Origin: an uncultured Microbulbifer sp.
GTDB taxonomy: Bacteria > Pseudomonadota > Gammaproteobacteria > Pseudomonadales > Cellvibrionaceae
Direction of reading: 5' to 3'
Assembly (NCBI RefSeq): GCF_947504145.1
Contig: NZ_CANNGQ010000001.1
Coordinates: 1,238,737 to 1,302,736, forward strand
Length of the DNA stretch: 64,000 nt
The notes under the pieces were generated by a model. It saw only the letters and a list, made by a program, of their open reading frames with translations. It made no database searches and was not told the DNA's origin. The stretch's first letter is position 1; each line of letters starts with the position of its first letter. Both the position numbers and the translations under genes were made by a program. Shown piece after piece: positions 20,101-28,104 of this stretch.

Positions 20101-20300
20101 TATCTACACTCACGACCATCTTTGGCCTTGCCCCACTGGTGTTTCTGCCCGGGGCCGGTACGGAACTCTATCGCGGGGTGGGTGTGATTGTGATGGCGGG
20201 GATTATCGGTGCAACGGTGGTAACACTGACCATGCTGCCATCATTGACGGTGTTTGCCCTGGAGTGGCACCAGCGCCACACTCAGACCCATCAGCCATGA
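17127..20300 (+). CDS. RND family efflux transporter (inner-membrane pump)
   Basis: A 1057-aa AcrB-type pump with two repeats of one transmembrane helix, a large periplasmic loop and a helix bundle. The N-terminus (VAAFRIPVQMIPDLE, IRTSWPGATPQDIE) is typical of the superfamily. In TM4, GMTLDNSIVVLESIE keeps the first of the two AcrB proton-relay aspartates (Asp407) with Asn at the second; in TM10, GTVVNNPILIVH has Asn where AcrB has Lys940. This pattern occurs in many non-AcrB RND subfamilies. Substrate is unknown. It overlaps the adaptor gene and the ExoD-like gene. Confidence 0.93.
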   Translation: MFEQIIKNGILVTVSVLIIAILGLVAAFRIPVQMIPDLEVRTISIRTSWPGATPQDIEKEILIEQEEYLRNIPYLQELQSTADLGSADIELEFPFGVDILETQIRVNNALTQVPSYPENVDEPRVYATSFSSNAFMYYRVAPLPGNPRELDMDMLRDYVEDNVRPRMSGVPGVAQVDVYGGAERQIQIRLKPERLTERNLTLTEVRAAISARNRDISGGEVESGKRRYLLRTLGRFKDLQELRALILRRDGDGIVRLGDVAEIKLDHFKVRSSAYVNGQPVIFLSIRRESGSNVIAIKRAMMQAVTQINKELLEPQGMQLALTADDVGYVESSVFNVWKNLALGALLATAIMYAFLRSLRTTALGVVGIPICTIAAFIGLLIAGRTINVISLAGVAFSIGMTLDNSIVVLESIELERRRGLDRLQAAISGVKKVWPAVLASTLTTVMVFLPVVFIAEEAGQLYSDIAIAISASILVSMLVAITVIPTASARLKFDSTLDSNPKKQTTDKLAHSRLRRGVIDRIHWLLASPTRRLFCIAITALSSLAIVVLLTPPAEYLPEGEEAKTFASMNAPPGYNLATMEEIGLELQEYFLPFLDQQPEVFERGEAEVPAMRFFIIRVSPQSLRIIAETKDPRHIDELMNAIVRKYESYPGMRAFATRGSIISSNDGGTRSVNLDISGANLADLYQVARTAYSRAQEIFDNPNIQTQPASLSLAQPLLEVKPNWERAAEVGMSAEDIGFAVAALTDGAFVNEFFLDDDKIDIYLYNQQGPEATVETLEQIFVYTPTGAVLPLSELAHIEESVDTATVRRIDGRRTVSLNIIPPRSVALETGVAAVRTQLVQYMRDNGQIPRGVSLNISGAADQLDATRASLSSNYLVALAIIYLLMVAIFAHWGYPLLIMTTIPLGIAGGIAGLALLNLVGAILRSMGFEGVHQPFDMISMLGFLILMGTVVNNPILIVHRAIANVKEDEMEAVAAVQEAVDSRLRPIAISTLTTIFGLAPLVFLPGAGTELYRGVGVIVMAGIIGATVVTLTMLPSLTVFALEWHQRHTQTHQP

Positions 20301-20902
20301 AACCACAGCGCCCGGAAATGCAGGAAGAAATCAGGAACCTGACGCAACTGCTGTTTCAACTGGAGCAGGGAACTCGTGCAAAGGGTCGTGTGTCTCTTGC
20401 ACAGGTCCTTGAGGCATTGGGGCAGCGTTCTTTTGCCCCGCTATTGCTGGTTGCCGGGCTCATTCTGTTCTCCCCGCTTTCAGGTATCCCCGGCGTTCCC
20501 ACCCTGATGGGGCTTCTGATACTGCTCACCTCGGTGCAAATGCTGATGCTGCGGCGCCACCTGTGGCTACCGCAGTGGCTGCTAAGGAAATCCATTGCCG
20601 GCCCCCGCTTCCACCGCGCCCTGCGCTGGCTGCAACGGCCGGCTTCGTTCATCGACCGCTGGCTGAAACCCCGCCTGCCCGCACTGGTGCATCGCGTTGG
20701 CACCTACCTCACCGCACTTCTGTGTACGGCGATCGCGGCGGCGCTACCGGTTATGGAGCTACTGCCCTTCTCCGCCACCATCGCCGGGCTAGCACTGACC
20801 GCATTCGGGCTGGCGCTGGTTGCCCAGGACGGACTGGTTGCTCTGCTCGCCCTGGCGGTGATGGGCTCACTGGCCGGGCTGGCGATGCTGACGTGGGTCT
20901 GA
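20297..20902 (+). CDS. ExoD-family membrane protein
   Basis: A 201-aa inner-membrane protein of the ExoD family, first linked to exopolysaccharide production and alkaline tolerance in rhizobia. An N-terminal cytoplasmic helix (IRNLTQLLFQLEQG) is followed by hydrophobic segments including FAPLLLVAGLILFSPLSGIP and a C-terminal pair of membrane helices. The ATG at 20297 overlaps the pump stop as ATGA, so it is the third gene of the RND operon; an earlier in-frame start would lie inside the pump gene. A role with the pump is inferred only from operon structure. Confidence 0.82.
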   Translation: MKPQRPEMQEEIRNLTQLLFQLEQGTRAKGRVSLAQVLEALGQRSFAPLLLVAGLILFSPLSGIPGVPTLMGLLILLTSVQMLMLRRHLWLPQWLLRKSIAGPRFHRALRWLQRPASFIDRWLKPRLPALVHRVGTYLTALLCTAIAAALPVMELLPFSATIAGLALTAFGLALVAQDGLVALLALAVMGSLAGLAMLTWV

Positions 20903-20929
20903 AGGGCGCGGGTTAACAACCCACGGGAA

Positions 20930-22246
20930 TCAGGCGTCCACCGGAACCTTCTTTTCCGGCACACTAACAAGGCGCACATCGCGTTGCGGAAATGGAATCT
21001 CGATGCCATGTTCCTGCAGAGTCTCGAGGATCATCAACAACAGGTCACCACCGACCCGGTTGCGCCCGTCATCGATCCCCTCCATCCAGAACTCCACAAA
21101 CATATTCACCCCGTTATCACCGAAACTGTCGATTTCACAGTCGGGGCGCTCTTCAAAGGCCACCTCAGGGCCGCTCAAGACTTTGGGATGACTGGTAACG
21201 GTTTCCTTGATGATTTCCACTAACTCGCGGACGTTGGTGTTGTAGCCAACCCCGAAGTCCACACGGTAGCGCTGTTTCTTATTTTTGTGCGTCCAGTTGA
21301 TAAAGGAATTCGATACGAACTTTTCATTGGGCACCACGATGTCTTTGCCATCGAAGGTTTCCAGTGTAGTCGAGCGCATATTGAGCTGCGTCACCAGCCC
21401 CTTACGGCCATCCTCCATCTCGATGTAGTCACCGACGGATACCGAGCGATCGAGGATAATGATGATCCCCGAAATGAAATTCGAGGCAATTGTCTGCAGA
21501 CCAAAGCCAATACCCACACCTACCGCGCCACCGAACACGGCAAGCGCAGTGAGGTTGATCCCCATCAACTGCAGAATCAGCACCGCGATAATGACGAACA
21601 GGCCAATCTCAAACAGTTTGGCCACAACTTCACGGGTGCGGAAATCCAGGGTTTCCTGCTTGCGAATGATGGTCTGCCCGGTGGAATTGGAGACCCGCCC
21701 CAGCCAAAACAACAGCGAGCCAAAGATGGCGGTGCGCACAATGCCATAGGCGGTCAGGCGAATATTCCCCACCTGTATGGCCATTGAGTCCAACACCTGT
21801 ACCACGTCATCCAACACCCCCAGCACATAGAGGAACAGGATCGGCATCCCCACCCAGAGAAACAGCTTCGCCACCGTGCCATTGCGGATCACCGTGCGCA
21901 CGAACGAGCGGAATAGCAGCACCAGCGCCACTGCCAGCGCAAACTGCACCAGCCAATTACCGCCGCTCACCATAGGGACAAACGCCGCCGCTATTTTCAG
22001 CAGTAAAATCGCGAGGAGTGGAAACAGCAACTTTCCGCAGCGGAAGAGCAACAGGCGAAAAGGCTGATTTTCCGGAGACGCCGGCGGACCTGCCAACACC
22101 GGCAGCAGCTTCAGAATACGCTGAGCCAAAACCCAGGCGAGCCCGTAGACCAGCAGAATGATGACGGCCTGGCTGAACGCCTCTGGCGAAGTGAGTGCGG
22201 CCTGCCAATGCGGCCACGTGCTTGCTAAATCGAACTCGGTGTCCAT
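20930..22246 (-). CDS. MscS-family mechanosensitive channel
   Basis: A 438-aa inner-membrane channel with several N-terminal helices before the MscS core. The pore helix region (VFGGAVGVGIGFGLQTIASN, then FISGIIIILDRSVSVGDYIE) and the beta domain (TTLETFDGKDIVVPNEKFVS) are diagnostic. The C-terminal alpha-beta domain ends near PQRDVRLVSVPEKK. The channel likely releases solutes on hypo-osmotic shock, useful for a marine organism. It is convergent with the RND operon with a 27-bp gap. Extra N-terminal helices place it among the mid-sized MscS paralogues rather than the 286-aa MscS. Confidence 0.93.
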   Translation of the reverse strand: MDTEFDLASTWPHWQAALTSPEAFSQAVIILLVYGLAWVLAQRILKLLPVLAGPPASPENQPFRLLLFRCGKLLFPLLAILLLKIAAAFVPMVSGGNWLVQFALAVALVLLFRSFVRTVIRNGTVAKLFLWVGMPILFLYVLGVLDDVVQVLDSMAIQVGNIRLTAYGIVRTAIFGSLLFWLGRVSNSTGQTIIRKQETLDFRTREVVAKLFEIGLFVIIAVLILQLMGINLTALAVFGGAVGVGIGFGLQTIASNFISGIIIILDRSVSVGDYIEMEDGRKGLVTQLNMRSTTLETFDGKDIVVPNEKFVSNSFINWTHKNKKQRYRVDFGVGYNTNVRELVEIIKETVTSHPKVLSGPEVAFEERPDCEIDSFGDNGVNMFVEFWMEGIDDGRNRVGGDLLLMILETLQEHGIEIPFPQRDVRLVSVPEKKVPVDA

Positions 22247-22435
22247 TGCTTAAATCCAGATAACTGTCTGTGGATCAGCGCCAGCGACCCGCTCGCGTGA
22301 TCGCGCCGGCCGCCATGGGGCTGGCCAGCGCTCCGATTTTACGGGAAGAGTGAATCACAGGCCGCGCCGCCCGGATAGCGAACCGTTGGCACAAATAGCC
22401 GGCGCTCACCCGAGCACTCAGTCCAGCCCTGTCGG

Positions 22436-23650
22436 CTACTCCAGCACCTCGGCATCCGCAGTGCTATAGGCATCCGCGGGCAGGTCCGCAACCTCTGGCT
22501 GACGGCGGCGGCGAGTCTTGGCGGGCACCATGCCACGCATGGCTTCCAGCTTGCCAAAACACAACAGTTTGTCGTTTGGTTCAAGCTCTCTCGAGTGCTT
22601 GGGGTTTGGAATGATCTTCGCACCGCGGTACAGGGTAAGCACATTGATGTCGTGTTCATCCAGCTGAGTCTCGGCAATCGTCTTGCCCACAAACCTGGAC
22701 CCTTCCGGGATATAGATTTCGCTGACACCGTAGCCTCGGCTGACCGTCAGCCGCTGGCGCACATCGATCTCGGGGAAATCCACCTGCGCGGCAATATATT
22801 CAATCACCGCACCCGCCACATCGAGGCCGGTGCAGGTTTCGATACCCTCGAGCCCGGGAGAGGAGTTCACTTCGAGAATTTGCGGGCCAGTACTGCCTTC
22901 CAGCATATCCACCCCCGCCACCTGCAGCCCCATAATCTGGGTGGCTCGCACGGCGGTGTCGATATACTCCTGCGGCAAGTCCACGGGCTCCGCTATACCA
23001 CCGCGGTGCACGTTACTGCGAAATTCCTGCCCCTGCGCCACTCGGCGCATGGCGGCCACCACCCGGTCGCCCACCACAAACGCGCGGATATCCTTGCCCT
23101 TGCTCTCGGCAACGAATTTCTGGATCAGCACATTCTGCTTTTGCGCCTGCAGCAACTCGATGATGGCTTCCGCCTGTTTAACGGTGTCGGCCAACAGGAC
23201 GCCGATACCCTGGGTCCCTTCAATCAGTTTGATCACCACCGGCGCCCCGCCCACGCGCTCGATCGCCGGCAATACGTCTTTTTTGTTGTGCACAAAGGTG
23301 GTCCGGGGAATGCCGACTTGATGCCGGCTAAGTAGTTGCAGGCTGCGCAACTTGTCGCGGGAGTTGTTGATACCGTGGGCGGTATTTGCACAAAAGACAT
23401 CCATCTCCTGAAACTGGCGTACAACCGCCGTGCCGTAATAGGTAATGGAGGCGCCGATACGCGGCAATACCGCATCGAAATCAGCAATTTGCTTTTGCCG
23501 GTAGTAGAGGTCGGGGGCGCCGCGCTCAAGGTCGATGGCGAATTTAATGGTATCCAGCACGCTGACATCATGACCGCGATTGACCGCGGCCTCCTTCAAA
23601 CGACGGGTGCTGTAACAGTTGGGGCCTCGAGAGAGTATGGCAAGTTTCAT
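22436..23650 (-). CDS. RimK-type ATP-grasp ligase fused to a TrkA_C (RCK_C) domain
   Basis: A 404-aa protein. Residues 1-300 are a RimK-like ATP-grasp amino-acid ligase: MKLAILSRGPNCYSTRRL, the nucleotide-binding VVIKLIEGTQGIGV, and Mg-binding PQILEVNSSPGLEGIE. RimK of E. coli (300 aa) adds glutamates to ribosomal protein S6. Residues 309-375 form an added domain (VSEIYIPEGSRFVGKTIAET to NDKLLCFG) with the TrkA_C/RCK_C pattern, which senses ligands in potassium-transport proteins. A basic/acidic tail follows. The fused domain suggests ligand control of the ligase; the substrate may not be S6. Confidence 0.85.
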   Translation of the reverse strand: MKLAILSRGPNCYSTRRLKEAAVNRGHDVSVLDTIKFAIDLERGAPDLYYRQKQIADFDAVLPRIGASITYYGTAVVRQFQEMDVFCANTAHGINNSRDKLRSLQLLSRHQVGIPRTTFVHNKKDVLPAIERVGGAPVVIKLIEGTQGIGVLLADTVKQAEAIIELLQAQKQNVLIQKFVAESKGKDIRAFVVGDRVVAAMRRVAQGQEFRSNVHRGGIAEPVDLPQEYIDTAVRATQIMGLQVAGVDMLEGSTGPQILEVNSSPGLEGIETCTGLDVAGAVIEYIAAQVDFPEIDVRQRLTVSRGYGVSEIYIPEGSRFVGKTIAETQLDEHDINVLTLYRGAKIIPNPKHSRELEPNDKLLCFGKLEAMRGMVPAKTRRRRQPEVADLPADAYSTADAEVLE

Positions 23651-23981
23651 AACGCGCTCCTTGGCTACATGGCGAGTAACGTGCGGTGATTTTCCGACGA
23701 GCGCGGGTAGGCCAGATATTTTTTGTTTTCAGGTTGCCAAGTGGCGGGAGCGCCACCGGGGCAGTCGGCGATTACCGCACTTTATCATTTTTATCTGACC
23801 GGACTCGCCGTGCGTGTAAACACGCCTGACAAGCGTAGATCAATACCCGCCGAATACAAAAACAGCGCCGCCAGCTCTCTAGCGCCCTCAGCGCCGCTGC
23901 AAGTGGGCCCGCCCCTCACCCAGACCAGGGCATGCGCGCCTCACCTTCCAGAACGCAAAAACTATCCGAATGGCAACCATG

Positions 23982-24018
23982 ATAGCCAACAGCAATCACC
24001 GCCATATAAATCAATAAT
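23982..24018 (+). promoter_or_regulatory. candidate OxyR operator upstream of ahpC
   Basis: Four tetranucleotides at exact 7-nt intervals: ATAG (23982), CAAT (23993), ATAT (24004) and TAAT (24015). The OxyR pattern ATAG-N7-CTAT-N7-ATAG-N7-CTAT is matched at 12 of 16 positions, with the first element perfect. It ends directly at the candidate -35 of the ahpC promoter, the usual placement for OxyR activation. Confidence 0.5.
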
Positions 24019-24047
24019 TTTAATTAACAATCAATCGCTAATAGTAT
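24019..24047 (+). promoter_or_regulatory. candidate ahpC promoter
   Basis: TTTAAT (24019-24024), 17-nt spacer, TAGTAT (24042-24047). The -35 is poor, as expected for an activator-dependent promoter, and abuts the candidate OxyR operator. Confidence 0.4.
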
Positions 24048-24116
24048 TTCCCTCGTACCCAACAACCCATGCCCAAAACACAGGGCAAAATTTCTCTCAG
24101 GAGATAAGGAAATACC

Positions 24117-24683
24117 ATGGCTAACTACATCAACAGCGAAATCAAACCGTTCAACGCCAAGGCCTACCAGTCTGGTGACTTCTTCGATGTGTCTGACGCG
24201 GACCTGAAAGGCAAGTGGTCTGTGGTCTTCTTCTACCCGGCGGACTTCACCTTCGTATGCCCCACCGAGCTGGGTGACCTGGCGGACAACTACGCCGAAT
24301 TCCAGAAACTGGGCGTCGAGATCTACTCCGTGTCTACCGACACCCACTTCACCCACAAGGCGTGGCACGACACTTCCGACACCATCGGCAAGATCCAATT
24401 CCCGATGATCGGCGACCCCACTGGCACCATCACCCGCAACTTCGGTGTGATGATCGAGGAAGAAGGCATCGCCGACCGCGGCACCTTCGTGATCGACCCG
24501 GAAGGCAAGATCCAGATCGTTGAGATCAACGCTGGCGGTATTGGCCGCGACGCTCAGGACCTGCTGCGCAAGATCAAGGCCGCCCAGTACGTTGCCGCCC
24601 ACCCGGGTGAAGTTTGCCCGGCCAAGTGGAAAGAAGGTGAAGAAACCCTCGCTCCTTCCTTGGACCTCGTAGGCAAAATTTAA
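24117..24683 (+). CDS. ahpC: alkyl hydroperoxide reductase subunit C (typical 2-Cys peroxiredoxin)
   Basis: Cytoplasmic peroxidase reducing hydrogen peroxide and organic hydroperoxides. 188 aa, the family norm. Peroxidatic Cys48 is in [17 protein letters not shown] and resolving Cys167 in [10 protein letters not shown]. The strong double purine-rich RBS (CAGGAGATAAGGAAAT) and even codon use suggest high expression. AhpF, its reductase, is encoded 204 bp downstream on the same strand beyond a large palindrome. Likely controlled by OxyR through the operator at 23982-24018 (inference). Confidence 0.97.
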   Translation: MANYINSEIKPFNAKAYQSGDFFDVSDADLKGKWSVVFFYPADFTFVCPTELGDLADNYAEFQKLGVEIYSVSTDTHFTHKAWHDTSDTIGKIQFPMIGDPTGTITRNFGVMIEEEGIADRGTFVIDPEGKIQIVEINAGGIGRDAQDLLRKIKAAQYVAAHPGEVCPAKWKEGEETLAPSLDLVGKI

Positions 24684-24723
24684 GTACTACTTCGCTTTTA
24701 CGAAGCAGTGAAGTCCCCGAGCA

Positions 24724-24837
24724 GGTGCTGATGACGGGGGCAGCCTTGCGAAACCTTCCGCGAGAGGGACCTCGCGGAAGAGCCCCCATGGATGGGTTCA
24801 CGGCGTGTTTCGCAAGGCTGCACCCGTCAGCAGTACC
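24724..24837 (+). repeat. 114-bp nested palindromic element between ahpC and ahpF
   Basis: Outer imperfect inverted repeats of 31 bp (24724-24754 and 24807-24837) match at 28 of 31 positions. They enclose a perfect 10-bp hairpin (CTTCCGCGAG at 24755-24764 and CTCGCGGAAG at 24771-24780) and a 26-nt unpaired stretch containing CCCCCATGGATGGGTTC. There is no T-run. The layout fits a miniature mobile or REP-like intergenic repeat, or an RNA structure tuning ahpF relative to ahpC. No second copy was noticed in the window. Confidence 0.8.
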
Positions 24838-24887
24838 GCCCCAAGACTTCGCAAAAACCACGAATTACCGAACTTCAGGACACACCG

Positions 24888-26489
24888 ATGTTGGACGCAA
24901 ACGTAAAGAAACAATTGGACACCTATCTGCAGAATATCGTCACTCCGATCGAGATCAGTGTGTCCGCCGACAGCAGCCCCAAGGCTGTTGAACTGAACAA
25001 TCTCGCCAGCGAAATTGCCGGCCTCTCCAGCAAGATTGAATTGAAGCAAGAGAGCCGCAAGCGCACCCCGAGCATGGCCATTGCGCCCGCAGGAGAAACC
25101 ACGCGGGTCAGCTTCGCTGGTATCCCCATGGGACACGAATTCACCTCCCTGGTGCTCGCCCTGCTGCAAGCCGGCGGTCACCCGTCCAAGGCGGCCCCGG
25201 AACTGCAGGAGCAGATCCGCAAACTCCAGGGTGAATTCCACTTTGAAACCTATATCTCGCTGTCCTGCCAGAACTGCCCGGACGTAGTGCAGGCGCTGAA
25301 CCTGATGGCGAAACTGAACCCGAGCATCACCCACGAAATGATCGACGGTGCTTTGTTCCAAGAAGAAGTGGACCAGCGCCAGATCATGGCGGTACCCGCG
25401 GTCTACCTGAACGGCGAACACTTCGGCCAGGGCCGCATGGATCTGGAAGAAATCGTCGCCAAGATTGATACCGGCGCCGAGGCGCGCAAAGCGGAAGAGC
25501 TGAACGAACGCGAACCCTACGATGTACTGGTTGTGGGCGGTGGCCCGGCGGGTGCCGCTGCAGCGATTTACGCGGCCCGGAAAGGCATTCGCACCGGACT
25601 TGTCGCCGAGCGCTTCGGTGGCCAGGTGATGGATACCGTGGGGATCGAAAACTTTATCTCCGTGCCCTACACCGAGGGCCCGAAACTGGCCGCGAGCCTG
25701 GAGCAGCATGTCAAAGAGTACGGTGTGGACATCATCACCGGTCAGCGTGCCGCCGAGCTGAAGCGCGACAAGCTGATCCAGCTGCAAATGGAGAGCGGCG
25801 CGACGCTGGCAAGCAAATCCGTGGTGCTTGCTACCGGTGCCCGCTGGCGCGAGCTGGGCGTCCCCGGTGAGGCGGAATACCGCACCAAGGGCGTGGCCTA
25901 CTGCCCCCACTGCGACGGCCCCTTCTTCAAGGGCAAACACGTGGCCGTGATCGGCGGCGGCAACTCCGGTATCGAGGCGGCGATTGATCTCGCCGGTATC
26001 GTCAAGCAGGTCACCGTGCTGGAATTTGCCGACACCCTGCGCGCCGACGAAGTGCTGGTGCGCAAGGCGCGCTCTATGCCGAATATCGACATCGTTACCA
26101 ACGCCCAGACCACCGAAGTACTCGGCGACGGCAGTAAGGTGAATGGATTGCAATACACCGACCGTGTGAGCAGCGACAGCAAAAAGCTGGAGCTGGCTGG
26201 TGTATTTGTACAGATCGGCCTGGTGCCCAACACCGAGTTCCTGAAAGGCAGTGAGCTGGAAATGAACCGGGTCGGCGAGATCGAGATCGACAGTCGCGGC
26301 GCCACCTCCATGCCCGGCGTGTTTGCCGCGGGTGACGCCACCACTGTGCCCTACAAGCAGATTGTCATCTCCATGGGTGCGGGCGCCTCTGCGGCGCTGG
26401 GTGCTTTCGACTATCTGATCCGCAACTCTGTGGATGACCCCGTCGACAACACGCCCAGCGAACCCACGGAAGTGGCGATGGCAAGCTGA
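24888..26489 (+). CDS. ahpF: alkyl hydroperoxide reductase subunit F
   Basis: Flavoprotein that passes electrons from NADH to AhpC. 533 aa from the ATG at 24888, where [15 protein letters not shown] matches the E. coli AhpF start and AGGA lies upstream; earlier in-frame starts fall inside the palindrome. The N-terminal double thioredoxin-like domain carries a CxxC (SLSCQNCPD), followed by the FAD-binding [17 protein letters not shown], the redox-active CPHC ([10 protein letters not shown]), the NAD-binding [15 protein letters not shown], and [13 protein letters not shown]. Complete and typical. Confidence 0.97.
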   Translation: MLDANVKKQLDTYLQNIVTPIEISVSADSSPKAVELNNLASEIAGLSSKIELKQESRKRTPSMAIAPAGETTRVSFAGIPMGHEFTSLVLALLQAGGHPSKAAPELQEQIRKLQGEFHFETYISLSCQNCPDVVQALNLMAKLNPSITHEMIDGALFQEEVDQRQIMAVPAVYLNGEHFGQGRMDLEEIVAKIDTGAEARKAEELNEREPYDVLVVGGGPAGAAAAIYAARKGIRTGLVAERFGGQVMDTVGIENFISVPYTEGPKLAASLEQHVKEYGVDIITGQRAAELKRDKLIQLQMESGATLASKSVVLATGARWRELGVPGEAEYRTKGVAYCPHCDGPFFKGKHVAVIGGGNSGIEAAIDLAGIVKQVTVLEFADTLRADEVLVRKARSMPNIDIVTNAQTTEVLGDGSKVNGLQYTDRVSSDSKKLELAGVFVQIGLVPNTEFLKGSELEMNRVGEIEIDSRGATSMPGVFAAGDATTVPYKQIVISMGAGASAALGAFDYLIRNSVDDPVDNTPSEPTEVAMAS

Positions 26490-26514
26490 TCGCGCCGCTC
26501 TAACAGCGCATCCC

Positions 26515-26539
26515 GGGTATCGGCCTCCGGTCGATACCC
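26515..26539 (+). other. hairpin downstream of ahpF
   Basis: Perfect 8-bp inverted repeat GGGTATCG / CGATACCC with a 9-nt loop, 26 bp after the ahpF stop and without a T-run. It precedes the true terminator and may protect the 3' end of the mRNA. Confidence 0.45.
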
Positions 26540-26596
26540 GACCCCTCCCTGTGGGGAACACCTTCTGTCATTTACGGGAAACATCCTCAACCTTAC

Positions 26597-26619
26597 GCCG
26601 GCATTTGCCGGCTTTTTTT
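26597..26619 (+). terminator. rho-independent terminator of ahpF
   Basis: GCCGGC-ATTT-GCCGGC followed by seven T. It separates ahpF from the YceI gene. Confidence 0.88.
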
Positions 26620-26765
26620 GCGGCAAACACCGACTATCTCTGGCCAGCAGGCACACTGACTGATAGTGTTTCTCACTTGGAACTGTTGGGTCGATTCTGG
26701 TCGACCTTAGCTACCATTGGTTGAAACAGCGGACTACAACTGTGCGCTGAAACAGGAGAATCACC

Positions 26766-27344
26766 ATGTCTTTCAAGTCCATTGCCCTGGCATCCCTGCT
26801 TGTACTACCCGTTTCTGCGCTCGCCGACTGGCAACTGGCCGGCGACGCCTCCAGCGTGAACTTTGTTTCCGTGAAAAAAGCGAATATTGCCGAGATGCAC
26901 CACTTTAAAGGCCTGAACGGCAGCATCTCCGATGATGGCAAGGCAGAGCTGACCATTGATCTGGCCACGGTTGAGACCAACATCCCGATCCGTAACGAAC
27001 GCATGCAGAAGATGCTGTTCAACACCACGAAATTCGCCAAAGCGACCATCAGTACCAGTGTCGACACAGCAAAACTGAAAGCGCTGAAAGCCGGCCAGAG
27101 CATGGCCGTTGACGCGGATGTTACTGTTAACGTCCACGGTGAGACAAAAACTGAAAAAGCAGCCCTGCAGGTCACTGGCCTGGAAGGCGGCAAGCTACTG
27201 GTAACCACCAGCGCACCAATTATCGTTAACGCCGGCAATTACAAGTTGCTCGAAGGCATCGAAAAACTGCGCGAAGTCGCTGGTCTCGACAGCATCAGCC
27301 CGATTGTGCCGATAACAGCCAAGCTGGTGTTTACCCAGAACTAA
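26766..27344 (+). CDS. YceI-family periplasmic lipid-binding protein
   Basis: A 192-aa exported lipocalin-like protein. The signal peptide covers residues 1-20 (SIALASLLVLPVSALADW). The YceI fold starts with WQLAGDASSVNFVSVKKANI, and the family pattern continues through DLATVETNIPIRNERMQKML and FNTTKFAKATI. YceI proteins bind amphiphiles such as isoprenoid quinones in a beta-barrel. An AGGAG precedes the ATG. It stands alone between two intergenic gaps. Ligand unknown. Confidence 0.9.
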   Translation: MSFKSIALASLLVLPVSALADWQLAGDASSVNFVSVKKANIAEMHHFKGLNGSISDDGKAELTIDLATVETNIPIRNERMQKMLFNTTKFAKATISTSVDTAKLKALKAGQSMAVDADVTVNVHGETKTEKAALQVTGLEGGKLLVTTSAPIIVNAGNYKLLEGIEKLREVAGLDSISPIVPITAKLVFTQN

Positions 27345-27524
27345 AAGATCTGTCGCTTTGAAGCACTTTCGTGGCGGCGCTACTACCGGGACCACCGCAC
27401 AAGCCAGGGCCCGGTAGCGGCACCGCCAGCACCCCGAACAACGCCAAGATCGTCTAACTTACTGCGCTCCCCACCCCAAATCCGCTAGAATTCCCGCCAG
27501 AAGATCCCCAGCAGGTAAACAGAG

Positions 27525-28073
27525 ATGGCATCACTCCAGGACCAACTGCTCAATGCAGGTCTGGTAGACGGCAAGAAAGCCAAGAAAATCAGCAAAGAAA
27601 AGCGCAAACAGAACAAGGTGGCCAAGAAGTCTGGCGAGGCCCAGGTTGACGAGGCCAAGCTCGCCGCCGAACAGGCTCGCGCCGCCAAGATCGCCCGTGA
27701 CCGCGAGCTAAACGCCCAGCGCGAAGCCGCCGCCCAGGAAAAGGCTATCCTCGCCCAGGTCAAACAGCTGATCGAGCGCAACAAGCAGCCCAAAGGTGCC
27801 AACGGCAAAAACGATATTGCCTACCACTTTACCTTCGACAAGAAGGTCAAGAAGATCTATGTGTCCGCCGCCGTACAGGACCACCTGGTTGCCGGTCGAC
27901 TGCTTATTGTGGGCGAAGGCGAACACTTTGAGCTGGTACCGAAAATCGTCGCCGACAAGATTGCCGAGCGCAATCCCGCCATGGTGGTACAGCCACCGGA
28001 AAACAGCAGCGCCGCACCAGAGGAAGACGACCCCTACGCGGGCTACGAAATCCCCGACGATCTGATGTGGTAA
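27525..28073 (+). CDS. DUF2058 (YaiL-like) nucleoprotein
   Basis: A 182-aa highly charged soluble protein of the DUF2058/YaiL family, described as nucleoprotein or polynucleotide-associated. It begins MASLQDQLLNAGLVDGKKAK with a basic KEKRKQNKVAKKS stretch, then a long alanine/charged helix (about residues 40-90) likely forming a coiled coil, and a C-terminal globular part (DIAYHFTFDKKVKKIYVS) ending in an acidic tail DDPYAGYEIPDDLMW. It lies 31 bp before the DUF1415 gene. Role unclear. Confidence 0.85.
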   Translation: MASLQDQLLNAGLVDGKKAKKISKEKRKQNKVAKKSGEAQVDEAKLAAEQARAAKIARDRELNAQREAAAQEKAILAQVKQLIERNKQPKGANGKNDIAYHFTFDKKVKKIYVSAAVQDHLVAGRLLIVGEGEHFELVPKIVADKIAERNPAMVVQPPENSSAAPEEDDPYAGYEIPDDLMW

Positions 28074-28104
28074 CCCGGCACCTGGATTGGCAACTGGTAC
28101 AAAC

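Larger units (their letters stand above)
23651..24116. other. 466-bp divergent intergenic region, rimK-like / ahpC
   Basis: Holds a short hairpin (GTGGCG / CGCCAC at 23741-23756) upstream of the rimK-like gene and, at its right end, the candidate OxyR operator and promoter of ahpC. The middle (about 23760-23980) shows no gene and no other recognised signal. Confidence 0.5.

Noticed and set aside
21224-21245. GTTGTAGC sequence resembling a Ter core in the MscS gene
   Set aside because: The core has a mismatch and it encodes conserved residues (GYNTNV).
24798-26561. Open frame of 587 codons on the minus strand
   Set aside because: Antisense shadow of ahpF, running through the ahpC-ahpF palindrome.
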